Below, in pieces: positions 15,784-24,382 of a stretch of DNA of 38,074 bases. The notes under the pieces are model-generated. The model was given only the letters and a program-made list of their open reading frames with translations. It did not search any database and was not told where the DNA came from. Positions within the stretch are counted from its first letter, which is position 1. Every line of letters starts with the position of its first letter. A program made the translations under genes and the position numbers. Source of the DNA: Pseudomonas sp. B6002 (lineage in GTDB: Bacteria; Pseudomonadota; Gammaproteobacteria; Pseudomonadales; Pseudomonadaceae); NCBI RefSeq assembly GCF_013385985.1, contig NZ_JACAOY010000042.1, forward strand, positions 1-38,074, given 5' to 3'.

Positions 15784-17010
15784 ATGAAACTGCCGCACTT
15801 CTTCGCCTTCGGCCTTAGTGTTCTGAGCCTGTCCATGAGCGCACTCGCTGCTGACGTGTATGCGCCCAAGCCCGACCCACTGCAGGGCGACGGCCGTGTC
15901 TCGGCGTTCTACACCTGGGAAAAAGCCATCCCGGCCACCCCCGGTAAACTGCTGCGCAGCGAGCCGCTGGACAAGACCATCAGCCTGGCCAATGCCGCCA
16001 GTGCCCAGCGCATTCTCTACACCTCCACCAACGGCATCGATAACAAGACCCCAGTGGTGGTCTCCGGCGCGCTGTTCCTGCCCAAGGGCACGCCGCCCAA
16101 AGGTGGCTGGCCGGTGGTGAGCTGGGGCCACGGCACCGTGGGCGTGGCGGACGTGTGCGCACCGTCGTGGCAAGGCCGTTCGTACCGCGATGTGGAATAC
16201 CTCAACCGCTGGCTGGCCGAAGGCTTTGCGATTGTCGCCACCGACTACCAGGGCCTCGGCGTTCCCGGCGGCCACCCGCTGCTGAACAGCCGCATGGCCG
16301 CCTACGGCATTCTCGACGCTGCCAAGGCGGTGGTCGCCGGCGTACCGGGCCTGACGGACAAAGTGCTGATCGTCGGCCAGTCCCAAGGGGGCGCCGGTGC
16401 GTTTGCCGCCGCCGCTTACGCGGCCACCTATGCGCCCGACCTGGGCGTGAAAGGCAGCGTCGGCACCGGCGTGATCTACACCCTCGACTACGCGAAGAAC
16501 CCCAGCGAAGAAGTGCGCAACAAGGTCGACCCGACCCTGGCCTACGGCTTCTACACCTTGCTCGCCGCCCAGCAATACGACCCGAGCATCAACCCGGCTG
16601 ACTTCTACACCGACAAGGCCCTGCCGATCTTCGAACAGGCCCGCACCAGTTGCCTGTTTGCCCTGGAAGGCGACGTGGAAGGCCTCGGCCTGAGCATTGC
16701 CAATACCAAGAAAGACTACAAAGGCAAACAGCTGGCGCCGTGGCTCGCGCAGGTGTCGTACCCCACCCTGAAAACCTCCAAGCCGATCTTCATCGGCACC
16801 GGCGCCGAAGACACCACCCCCGCCGCCGCGACCCAGACCAAGCTGATGCAAGACGCCTGCAACGCAGGCTCCGTGGTCGAGGGCCACCTCTACAAAGGCC
16901 TGGGCCACAGCGCCACGGTCAATGCCTCGCTCAAGGACTCGATCCCGTTCGCCCACAAGGTCATCAACGACCAGCCGATCACCCCGATCTGCGCCCCGAC
17001 CGCCCAGTAA
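15784..17010 (+). CDS. Exported alpha/beta hydrolase, secretory-lipase-like esterase
   Basis: 408 residues with a signal peptide (MKLPHFFAFGLSVLSLSMSALA, cleavage before ADVY). The nucleophile elbow is GQSQGG with Ser200; Asp343 in GAEDTTPA and His375 in GLGHSATV complete a plausible catalytic triad. The early part, VVVSGALFLPKGTPPKGGWPVVSWGHGT, and the long cap match secretory lipases and related esterases. In the periplasm it could hydrolyse an ester so that a sulfur-containing acid or alcohol is released for uptake. It sits 15 bp after the binding-protein gene and 12 bp before a monooxygenase gene. Its presence in a sulfur operon is unusual; substrate unknown. Confidence 0.85.
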   Translation: MKLPHFFAFGLSVLSLSMSALAADVYAPKPDPLQGDGRVSAFYTWEKAIPATPGKLLRSEPLDKTISLANAASAQRILYTSTNGIDNKTPVVVSGALFLPKGTPPKGGWPVVSWGHGTVGVADVCAPSWQGRSYRDVEYLNRWLAEGFAIVATDYQGLGVPGGHPLLNSRMAAYGILDAAKAVVAGVPGLTDKVLIVGQSQGGAGAFAAAAYAATYAPDLGVKGSVGTGVIYTLDYAKNPSEEVRNKVDPTLAYGFYTLLAAQQYDPSINPADFYTDKALPIFEQARTSCLFALEGDVEGLGLSIANTKKDYKGKQLAPWLAQVSYPTLKTSKPIFIGTGAEDTTPAAATQTKLMQDACNAGSVVEGHLYKGLGHSATVNASLKDSIPFAHKVINDQPITPICAPTAQ

Positions 17011-17022
17011 GCAGGAGGCTTC

Positions 17023-18228
17023 ATGAGCATCGAATTCTTCACCCGCCTGCCCTTGCACGGCGAAACCCAGTTTTTACCCGGCGACCCGCGTAACCGGGGC
17101 GACTGGCATCGCGGCGGCGCCAACAGCACCGGCGCGGTCTCGGGGTTCAGCGTGGGCGACCATTTCACCTACATCGACTACCTGGGCCAGATTGCCAAGG
17201 CGGCGGAAATCAATAAATTTGGCGGCGCACTGATGGTCAACGCGCCCACCGGCGAAGAACCCTGGACGGTCTGCTCGCTGCTGGCCCGCGAAACCCGCAC
17301 CCTGCAATTCGTGACCGCGTTCCAGCCCTACCACTACACCCCGTGGGTGGCGGTGCAGCAGGCCGCGACTTACCAGCGCGCCACCGGCAACCGCCTGGTG
17401 TGGAACATCATCAACGGCGGTTCGGACGCGATCCAGCGCCAGGTCGGCGACTACAGCGACCACGATGAACGCTACGAGCGCGCCACCGAATTCATGGACG
17501 TGGTCAAGGGCTATTGGCACAACGAAACCTTCCACTACGACGGCAAGTTTTACAAAGCCGACGGCGGTGGCCTGCGCGGGCCGCTGAAAAAAGCCCAACT
17601 GCCGCTGATCTGCACCGCGGGCTCTTCGGTGGCGGCACGGGAGTTTGCCGCCAAGCACGCCGACTTCTACCTGATGCGCGCCGAGCACCCGGACGAAATC
17701 GCCGCGCTGATCGCCGACCTGCGCCAGCGCGCATTGAAATGGGGGCGCACCGACATTCGCTTCGGCCTGTCGATTGACGTGATCACCCGCGAGACCGAAG
17801 AACTGGCGCGCACCGAAGCCAAGCGTTTCTTCGACGAAGGCATCGCCCGTGGCGCGGTCAAGGCCGTGGCAGCCCACGCCGGGCTGCGCACTGCGCGCAA
17901 ACTCAGCTACGAACATGGCTTTGCCGAAAAGAGCGAAACCCAGGGTTTTGATGACTTCTTCATCCACCCCAACGTGTGGACCGGCTTTGGCTACATCGGC
18001 ATCCCACCGGGCTGCGCGTTGGTGGGCAGCTATGAAAACGTGGTGGCGCGCATCCGCGAGTACAACAGCATCGGCATTGACCTGTTTTTCCTCGCTGGCT
18101 ACCCGCACCTCGAAGAAGCCTATCGCCTCGGCGAGCACATCCTGCCGCACTTTCGCAGCGAGCGTGCCGAGCTGAGCCGCAGTGCCGAGCCCCTGCGCGA
18201 GCTGCACTCGGCCAACGGCGGAGCCTGA
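17023..18228 (+). CDS. Luciferase-like FMNH2-dependent monooxygenase, SsuD/DszA family (1)
   Basis: 401 residues, AGGAGG just upstream of ATG 17023. The (beta/alpha)8 luciferase-like fold of SsuD is clear from TGNRLVWNIINGGSDAIQRQVGDYSDHDERYERATEFMDVV and FFLAGYPHLEEAYRLGEHILPHF. The Tyr and His of the SsuD motif GYPHLEEAYR are kept, but the SsuD RLH pair (Arg226/His228 in E. coli) is replaced, FGLSIDVITRET. It should use FMNH2 and O2 to break a C-S or oxidise a sulfone, with altered substrate choice. No flavin reductase is in the operon, so FMNH2 must come from elsewhere. Confidence 0.9.
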   Translation: MSIEFFTRLPLHGETQFLPGDPRNRGDWHRGGANSTGAVSGFSVGDHFTYIDYLGQIAKAAEINKFGGALMVNAPTGEEPWTVCSLLARETRTLQFVTAFQPYHYTPWVAVQQAATYQRATGNRLVWNIINGGSDAIQRQVGDYSDHDERYERATEFMDVVKGYWHNETFHYDGKFYKADGGGLRGPLKKAQLPLICTAGSSVAAREFAAKHADFYLMRAEHPDEIAALIADLRQRALKWGRTDIRFGLSIDVITRETEELARTEAKRFFDEGIARGAVKAVAAHAGLRTARKLSYEHGFAEKSETQGFDDFFIHPNVWTGFGYIGIPPGCALVGSYENVVARIREYNSIGIDLFFLAGYPHLEEAYRLGEHILPHFRSERAELSRSAEPLRELHSANGGA

Positions 18229-18232
18229 TGCC

Positions 18233-19789
18233 ATGACCTTACTGCTGAGCCGCCGAGACTTTCTCGGCTACAGCGCAACCGTCGGCGGCGGCCTGCTGCT
18301 GGCCGGTTGCGGCCCGAGTGACGCGCCCACCGCCATCGCCGGCAGCGACCAGCCGCGCTATGGCGGGCGTCTGCGCCTGGGCATTCTCGACGGCAACCAG
18401 AGCGGCAACCTGGATGCGCACAAGCCAGTGGGCAGCGGTATCGTTCGCGGCTTTGCGCTGTACAGCAAGCTGTGGGAATGGGACGAGCAGATGCAACCGC
18501 GCCTGGCCCTGGCCGAATTCGCCGAGCCGAATGCCGACGCCAGTGCCTGGACCTTGCGCTTGCGTCCGGGCCTGGAGTTCCACAACGGCAAGACCATCGA
18601 CGCCGACGACCTGATCTTCTCGATTCGCCGCCTCACCGACCCACAACTGGCCTCGCCGTATGCCGCGCTGTTGCACTGGGTCGACCGCGACAACCTGGTG
18701 AAGCTCGACAACCGCACCGTGCGCCTGGGCTTTCGCGAGGGGCGCAGCTACATGCCGCTGGCGGAAACCTGGGTCAACTTTGGCGGCATCGTGCCGGTGG
18801 ATTACCACCCGGTCACCAACCCGGTGGGCGCCGGCCCCTACAAGCTCAAGAGTTTCACCCCGGGACAGCGCTCGCTGTTCACGCGCTTTGAGAACTACTA
18901 CAAGGACGGCAAGCCCTACGCCGATGAGCTGGAAATCATCGACTTCAAGGACCAGGTCGCCCGCCTCGCCGCCTTGCGCGCCGGGCAGATCGACATGGCC
19001 AATGTGATGCCCACCGAGCAACTGCCGATCCTGCAAAAGGACCCGCGCCTTCAGGTGATCAAGTCGGTGACCGGCAATTGGCTGTCCTTCGACATGAACC
19101 TGGACAAGCCGCCGTTCAACGACCCACGGGTACGTGAGGCGTTTCGCCTGCTGGCCGACCGCGAAGAGCTGGTACGCCGCGCCCTCAACGGCCAGGGCCG
19201 GGTGGCCAACGACTTGTATGCGCCCAGCGACCCGACGTTCAACCACAGCCTCGGCCCGCGCCCCCATGACCCGCAACGCGCCGCGCAATTGCTCAAGGAA
19301 GCCGGCCAGGAAAACCTCGAAGTCGAGTTGGTCACCACGCCGGGGCCGGGCTTGAGTTCGGCGCTGGTTTTGGCTGAGCAGGCCAAGCGCATCGGCGTGA
19401 CCCTCAAGGTCAAGCAAGTGGACCTCGCCACCTTCCAGGGCCCGCTGAAGAACGACTGGACCCTGAGTACCGGCGGCAGCATTGGCGCGCCGTTTTTGGC
19501 CAGCGCGATTCATACCGATGCGCCGTTTGCGGTGTCGAACAAGACCCACTTCAACGACCCGCAGTTCAGCGAGCTGTTCCTCGCCGCCATGGCCCAACCC
19601 GACCTGGAGAAACGCAAGGCCCTGGTGCATCAGGTGCAGCAGATCCAGTACGAGCGCGGCGGCATGCTGATCTGGGGCTACGCCGACCTGCTCGACAGCG
19701 TGTCCACACGCGTCGGCGGCGCCAGTGCCGAGGAGTCGCTGTTCAGCACCTGGCGCTTCGAAAAGCTCTGGCTCAAAGACACCGCCTGA
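18233..19789 (+). CDS. Tat-exported lipoprotein, family 5 ABC substrate-binding protein (1)
   Basis: 518 residues from ATG 18233, GGAG nine bases upstream. The N-terminus carries a twin-arginine signal (SRRDFLGYS) followed by a lipobox LLLAGC, so it is a lipoprotein exported folded. The body is an SBP_bac_5 (DppA/OppA) fold: NLDAHKPVGSGIVRGFALYSKLWEW, DLIFSIRRLTDP, NPVGAGPYKLKSFTPGQRSLFTRFENYYK. It is closely similar to the protein at 28012-29568, which has exactly the same length. Unlike that one, no DppBCDF genes follow here, so it may share the transporter encoded at 24383-28019. Ligand unknown; the setting suggests a sulfur compound. Confidence 0.9.
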   Translation: MTLLLSRRDFLGYSATVGGGLLLAGCGPSDAPTAIAGSDQPRYGGRLRLGILDGNQSGNLDAHKPVGSGIVRGFALYSKLWEWDEQMQPRLALAEFAEPNADASAWTLRLRPGLEFHNGKTIDADDLIFSIRRLTDPQLASPYAALLHWVDRDNLVKLDNRTVRLGFREGRSYMPLAETWVNFGGIVPVDYHPVTNPVGAGPYKLKSFTPGQRSLFTRFENYYKDGKPYADELEIIDFKDQVARLAALRAGQIDMANVMPTEQLPILQKDPRLQVIKSVTGNWLSFDMNLDKPPFNDPRVREAFRLLADREELVRRALNGQGRVANDLYAPSDPTFNHSLGPRPHDPQRAAQLLKEAGQENLEVELVTTPGPGLSSALVLAEQAKRIGVTLKVKQVDLATFQGPLKNDWTLSTGGSIGAPFLASAIHTDAPFAVSNKTHFNDPQFSELFLAAMAQPDLEKRKALVHQVQQIQYERGGMLIWGYADLLDSVSTRVGGASAEESLFSTWRFEKLWLKDTA

Positions 19790-19800
19790 TCTCCCACGCT

Positions 19801-19888
19801 CTGTAGGAGCCCGGCTTGCCGGCGATGGCGTCCTTGAACATTGCGCCGAATTCGAGGGCCTCATCGCCGGCAAGCCGGGCTCCTACAA
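19801..19888. repeat. REP doublet, GTAGGAGCCCGG subtype
   Basis: Forward copy 19802-19826 and inverted copy 19863-19887 between the binding-protein gene and the TonB receptor gene. It may uncouple expression of the downstream pair from the first four genes. Confidence 0.92.
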
Positions 19889-19928
19889 GGGTTCTGCGTC
19901 CTTAATTTTTTAATGGGGCATTTCTGCC

Positions 19929-22490
19929 ATGCACGCTATCGCCTTGCGTTTACCCCTGCTGCTGGCTGCAACCCTGCCGCTGCAGGCCTTTGCCGCCGAC
20001 ACCCAACTGCAAACCGTGACGGTGCAAGCCAGCGCCGCCGAGTCCGATGACGACGCCCTGCCCACCCGCCCGCCGACCTCGGTGTACGGCGGCACCGAGG
20101 TTAAGGTGCTCGACACCCCGCGCTCGGTGGTGCAGATCAACGCCGAGCAGTTGGCCAACGGTTCGATCCACAGCGCCGACGACCTGGTCAAATACGCCCC
20201 CGGCATTACCCGGGGCGGTGGCCAGAACGCCGGCATCGCCCCGCAGTTCCGCGCCCAGGGCTCGGAGATCTTCCAGGACGGCCAGCGCGGTTACGCCGTG
20301 CGCCATCCGGCCAATTTCAACGCCTATGAGGGTGCCGACATCGTCGCCGGGCCGTCCTCGGTGACCTACGGCTCGGTGTCCGGCAGCGGCGGTTATGTGA
20401 ATTACCTGAGCAAAAAGCCGGACTTCAATGAATTCAAGACCAAACTCAGTGGCGAACTGGGCTCGTGGGTGCCCGACGGCACCTCGCGCAGTTCAAACAA
20501 GTTCAGCATCGACAACACCGGCCCGCTGACCGATAACCTCGCCTATCGCGTGAGCATCACCAAGCAGCGCCAGCAGGATTTCTACGACAACGTCGATAAC
20601 AACTTCGACGCGTTCTACGGCGCCCTCGCCTGGCGCAACGACAACGTGCGCGTGGACTGGAACGCCAGCTACGACAACTACTACGACTACAACATCACCC
20701 ACGGCTGGAACCGCGCTACCCAGGACCTGGTGGACCACGGCAAGTACTACGCCGGGCGTGCCACGCCGATCATCCAGAACGGCAACACCCTGTGGTCGCC
20801 GGTGCTTGCTTCCGGCGCTGCCGATGCGCCAACCCTGGGTTGGGTGCAGCGCCAGCGCAATGCCCAGGGCCAGTACAGCGTGGTCGATGGCAGCTTCCAG
20901 ACCGCCTCGCCCAACACCCAGGCCAACCCCGGCAGCCTGCGCGGGTGGGTGTATGACCCGACGCTGGCGGGCAATGGCGAGCAGTCGTTGTCGTCACAGA
21001 CCGGGCAACGCAAAGAGGATGAAAGCAGCTCGCGGCGCTTCACCACACAACTGCGCATCGAGGCCGACCTGTCGCCGACCATCACCCTGGCCAACAGCAC
21101 GTTTTATGAGCGCTCCAAGGACATCACCGACGCCGTCGGCGCCTTCCAGGTGCAATCCAAAGACACCATTTTCGACAACCGCTTCGAGTTTCGCTCACGC
21201 AACGAAACCCAAGTGGGCGGTTGGACCTTGCGCGATGAGAGCAACACCGGCCTGATCTATCGCCGCGAGTTCAACCAGTCGATTGCCGCCAACAACAGCT
21301 TCGGCTCGACCATCAACGCCTATGACCTGACCCAGAACCCGTCCGGCAAAAATCCCGGCGACCTGCTCGGCCTCGACGGCAGCAACCCGGCCGGCGGCAA
21401 CGGCGCGTGGATCGGCCAACCGGGCGTGCCGCAGTATTCCAACTATTACGGCTGGCTCAACCTGCCACCGATGTACGCGGCCGGGCATGGTCTTTACGCG
21501 GAATCAGTGGCGCCCTACACCGCCGAAAGCACCTGGACCACCAAGACCCTGTTCAGCCAGCACAACCTCAAGTACGGCGATTACTTCGGCCTGAACATCG
21601 GCGCCAGCCGCAGCTGGATCGAGGCCGAGATCCACAACCCCTTCGCCCTGGCCGGTGGCAACCGGCGCCAGGACAGCGACAACTACCGGCTCTTCGCCTT
21701 CCAGGTCAGCCCCTATGTGAAACCCACCGACAACACCACGCTGTACTACACCTTCGACCGCTCGCTGGCGGTGAACACCGGGTTCTTTTCCAACGGCCTG
21801 GGCTGGGGCAGCGGCAGTGGCGCCAACAGCCTGAACCCGCTGGCGTTCCAGAGCCTGAGCGTGCTGCACGAAGTGGGCGTGAAGGTCGAAGCGGTGCCAA
21901 ACCAGCTGTTCATGACCCTGGCCGCGTTCAAACAAGCCCGGGACCAGGCGCCCGACAGCAATAACAACATCGCGCGGCTGATGATCAAGGGCGTGGAAGC
22001 CACCGTGCGTTATCAGCCGGATGACCACCTGCGCAGCGGCCTCAACCTGTCCAAGCTCAACGCCTACAACGAGTTCACCTCCCAGGCCGGGTTCGCCTCG
22101 GCGGGGTTCATCCCCGATAACGGCACGGTGTTCGGCGACAACAACAGCCTCAATCAGCGGCCGTCCGGGCGCTATGACGCGGTGCAGATCCCCGAATACA
22201 CCGCCAGCGGCTACGTGGACTACCGCTTCGATTCCGGCTTTGGTGCCGAGCTGTCCGGCTGGTGGACCAGCAGTTGGTACTTGAACCTGAGCAAGACCGT
22301 GAAGATTCCCAACGAGTACAACCTCGACCTCGCCCTGTACTACCGCCAGCCGCAATGGAGCACCACGTTGCGCGTGCTCAACCTGACCAACGAACTGAAC
22401 TTCGTCAGCGGGCTGGCCGGCTCCACCAACACCTTTTTGCAACCCATGCCTGGCCGCACCTTACTGGCCCAGGTCGACTATCAATTCTGA
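19929..22490 (+). CDS. TonB-dependent outer-membrane receptor
   Basis: 853 residues with signal peptide (MHAIALRLPLLLAATLPLQAFA). A TonB box-like LQTVTVQAS follows, then the plug domain (TEVKVLDTPRSVVQINAEQLANG, DDLVKYAPGITRGGGQNAGIAPQFRAQG) and a 22-strand barrel ending in aromatic LLAQVDYQF. The plug follows directly on the signal peptide, so there is no STN signalling domain and it should not signal to FecR. Family annotation would be siderophore receptor, but lying inside a sulfur operon it more likely imports an organosulfur compound, as proposed for SftP near sulfate-ester genes. The ribosome site is weak and the REP doublet lies upstream. Confidence 0.93.
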   Translation: MHAIALRLPLLLAATLPLQAFAADTQLQTVTVQASAAESDDDALPTRPPTSVYGGTEVKVLDTPRSVVQINAEQLANGSIHSADDLVKYAPGITRGGGQNAGIAPQFRAQGSEIFQDGQRGYAVRHPANFNAYEGADIVAGPSSVTYGSVSGSGGYVNYLSKKPDFNEFKTKLSGELGSWVPDGTSRSSNKFSIDNTGPLTDNLAYRVSITKQRQQDFYDNVDNNFDAFYGALAWRNDNVRVDWNASYDNYYDYNITHGWNRATQDLVDHGKYYAGRATPIIQNGNTLWSPVLASGAADAPTLGWVQRQRNAQGQYSVVDGSFQTASPNTQANPGSLRGWVYDPTLAGNGEQSLSSQTGQRKEDESSSRRFTTQLRIEADLSPTITLANSTFYERSKDITDAVGAFQVQSKDTIFDNRFEFRSRNETQVGGWTLRDESNTGLIYRREFNQSIAANNSFGSTINAYDLTQNPSGKNPGDLLGLDGSNPAGGNGAWIGQPGVPQYSNYYGWLNLPPMYAAGHGLYAESVAPYTAESTWTTKTLFSQHNLKYGDYFGLNIGASRSWIEAEIHNPFALAGGNRRQDSDNYRLFAFQVSPYVKPTDNTTLYYTFDRSLAVNTGFFSNGLGWGSGSGANSLNPLAFQSLSVLHEVGVKVEAVPNQLFMTLAAFKQARDQAPDSNNNIARLMIKGVEATVRYQPDDHLRSGLNLSKLNAYNEFTSQAGFASAGFIPDNGTVFGDNNSLNQRPSGRYDAVQIPEYTASGYVDYRFDSGFGAELSGWWTSSWYLNLSKTVKIPNEYNLDLALYYRQPQWSTTLRVLNLTNELNFVSGLAGSTNTFLQPMPGRTLLAQVDYQF

Positions 22491-22509
22491 TCCGCACCAG
22501 GAGCGCTCC

Positions 22510-23595
22510 ATGTCCATTGAATTTGTCGGCATGATCTTCCCCCGCCAATGGTCCGAGACCCGTGGCGTTCGCAGCCCGGACTTCGACCTCGACTTCATCC
22601 GCCACCACGCCCGCGCCCACGAGCACGCCGGCTTCGACCGCGTGCTCATTGCCAGCGGCCCCGGCAGCGCCGACAGCCTGCAGATCGCCACCTACGCGGC
22701 CGCGCACACCGAGCGCCTGGGGTTCATGATCGCCCACCGCCCGGGGCTCACCGCGCCGACCGTGGCCGCCCGCGCCTTCGCCACCCTGGACCACACCACC
22801 GGCGGCGGGCGCATTCGCTTGCACGCCATCACCGGCATCACCGCCGAACCCCAGGAAGGCGATTTCCTGCTGGACAAGACCGAACGCTACCAGCGCACCG
22901 ACGAATACCTGGAGATCGTGCGCCGCACCTGGACCGCCGAGGAACCGTTTGATTTCGAGGGCAAGTACTTCAACATCAAGGGCGCGTTTTCACCGGTCAA
23001 GCCGCTGCACCAGCCGCATATCCCGATCTCGTTTGGCGGGTCTTCCGACATTGCCTACCAGATCGCGGTCAAGCATGCGGATTTGTATGCGCTGTGGGGC
23101 GAGCCGTTGAGTGGCGTGGCGGAGCAGATTGCCAAGCTCAAGGCCGCCGCGGCGTCGGCCGGGGTTGGCGCGCCACGGGTGAGTTTGTCGGTACGCTTGA
23201 TTTTGGGCGCGACCGAAGAACTGGCCTGGCAGCGTGCGGAGCAGATCCTCGCGCAGATCAAAGCCAACCCGCAGTTTGCGGCGGGCAGCCCGTGGAGCAA
23301 ACGCATCAAGGGCACCGGCTCGGAACGCTTGCTGGCAGCGGCAGCCTTGGGTGACCGCCATGACCGCGCGTTGTGGATGCCAACCGCCACGGCCGTGGGC
23401 GCGTATGGCGATACCACGGCGCTGGTGGGCACACCTGAAACAGTGGCGCAGGCGTTGTTGGATTACGTCGATTTGGGCGTGACCACGTTTTTGAATCGAG
23501 GCTATGACCCGTTGTACGACACCGTGGATTATGGGCGGTGGATCATTCCGGCGGTGCGGGAAGAGGCACGGCGCAGGAAGGCAAGCGTTGCGTAA
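22510..23595 (+). CDS. Luciferase-like monooxygenase, SsuD family (2)
   Basis: 361 residues, AGGAG before ATG 22510. SsuD-like order: EHAGFDRVLIASGPGSADSLQIATYAAAHTERLGFMIAHRPGLTAPTVAARAFATLDHTTGGGRIRLHAITG, then KTERYQRTDEYLEIVRRTW, HIPISFGGSSDIAYQIAVKHADLYALWGEPL. The SsuD active-site pieces are changed: no Cys54 equivalent, VSLSVRLILGAT instead of the RLH motif, and NRGYDPLYD instead of GYPHLEEA. It follows the TonB receptor by 19 bp and is probably co-transcribed with it. The last third shifts to G/T-ending codons. Substrate likely differs from simple alkanesulfonates. Confidence 0.9.
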   Translation: MSIEFVGMIFPRQWSETRGVRSPDFDLDFIRHHARAHEHAGFDRVLIASGPGSADSLQIATYAAAHTERLGFMIAHRPGLTAPTVAARAFATLDHTTGGGRIRLHAITGITAEPQEGDFLLDKTERYQRTDEYLEIVRRTWTAEEPFDFEGKYFNIKGAFSPVKPLHQPHIPISFGGSSDIAYQIAVKHADLYALWGEPLSGVAEQIAKLKAAAASAGVGAPRVSLSVRLILGATEELAWQRAEQILAQIKANPQFAAGSPWSKRIKGTGSERLLAAAALGDRHDRALWMPTATAVGAYGDTTALVGTPETVAQALLDYVDLGVTTFLNRGYDPLYDTVDYGRWIIPAVREEARRRKASVA

Positions 23596-23609
23596 CGGCG
23601 TATGACGCC

Positions 23610-23699
23610 ATCGCCGGCAAGCCGGCTCCTACAAAGTGCCGTGTTTACCGGGATGTATCGGTACGCCGCAAAACCTGTAGGAGCCGGCTTGCCGGCGAT
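23610..23699. repeat. Inverted-type REP pair, left side of RAYT
   Basis: Reverse copy at 23610-23633 then forward copy at 23676-23699 with a 42-bp spacer. This arrangement (reverse then forward) is opposite to the other doublets in the window and is mirrored at 24271-24360. Confidence 0.9.
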
Positions 23700-23797
23700 G
23701 GCGCCCATCCAGACACATCAGGCACCAAAACCCCACCCCACACTTTCACCCCCCGCACTAGCCTTACCCGCCTGTATTACCAACAGGAGGACAAGGA

Positions 23798-24256
23798 ATG
23801 TCCACGCTTCCCCACGCAAAACATCTACGAACCGGCCGCTATTCCGAAACGGGGCAGATTTACATGCTCACCGCCGTGACCCAGCATCGCGTCCCCGCAT
23901 TTTCCAACTGGCAGGTGGGTCGATTAGTGGTGCATCAATTCCGACAAGCGCAAAACGACGGGCTTGCAGATTCTCTCGCTTGGGTGGTCATGCCGGATCA
24001 TTTTCATTGGCTGGTCGAGCTCAAGCAGAGCACTTTGCCAGCACTGATGCTGGCGACCAAATCCCGTAGCGCTCGCGCCATCAATGCGCGCCTGGGGCGA
24101 ACAGGTCGGTTCTGGCAGAAAGGCTTTCATGACCGAGCCATCAGGCGCGAGGAGGAATTACAGGCCGTAGCGCGCTATATCATCGCCAACCCGTTACGGG
24201 CAGGGCTTGTGAAGCGGGTACATGATTACCCGTTGTGGGATGCGATTTGGGTGTGA
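23798..24256 (+). CDS. REP-associated tyrosine transposase (RAYT, TnpA_REP)
   Basis: 152 residues, ATG 23798 with AGGAGG upstream. It has the Y1/HUH architecture: the metal-binding pair His68/His70 in MPDHFHW and the catalytic Tyr127 in VARYIIANPLRAGLV, with the RAYT-typical GRFWQKGFHDRAIRREEE between. RAYTs are domesticated or semi-mobile relatives of IS200/IS605 transposases that cut single-stranded REP DNA at the GTAG-type tetranucleotide. The gene appears intact and is flanked by REP pairs on both sides, so it probably maintains or spreads the GTAGGAGC-CGG REPs found throughout the window. Confidence 0.95.
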   Translation: MSTLPHAKHLRTGRYSETGQIYMLTAVTQHRVPAFSNWQVGRLVVHQFRQAQNDGLADSLAWVVMPDHFHWLVELKQSTLPALMLATKSRSARAINARLGRTGRFWQKGFHDRAIRREEELQAVARYIIANPLRAGLVKRVHDYPLWDAIWV

Positions 24257-24270
24257 TGTTTTGGGACGCC

Positions 24271-24360
24271 ATCGCCGGCAAGCCGGCTCCTACAGGGTTT
24301 GCGATGTACGCATGAATCTCTGTACACACGATCCACTGTAGGAGCCGGCTTGCCGGCGAT
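24271..24360. repeat. Inverted-type REP pair, right side of RAYT
   Basis: Reverse copy 24271-24294, 42-bp spacer, forward copy 24337-24360. It mirrors 23610-23699 and separates the RAYT from the convergent ABC ATPase gene ending at 24383. Confidence 0.9.
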
Positions 24361-24382
24361 CACCGCACCGCGGTGCCATCCA

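Larger units (their letters stand above)
23610..24360. mobile_element. RAYT unit flanked by two 90-bp REP pairs
   Basis: The transposase gene at 23798-24256 is bracketed by 23610-23699 and 24271-24360. Each is 90 bp with identical REP arms and spacing. The 42-bp spacers match at 27 of 42 positions when one is reverse complemented and poorly in direct orientation, so the flanks are long inverted repeats. This looks like an intact REP-RAYT unit inserted between two convergent operons. Confidence 0.75.

Noticed and set aside
19929-22490. TonB receptor as partner of the FecI/FecR pair
   Set aside because: The plug domain follows the signal peptide directly, with no STN signalling domain, and the genes are 7.5 kb apart.
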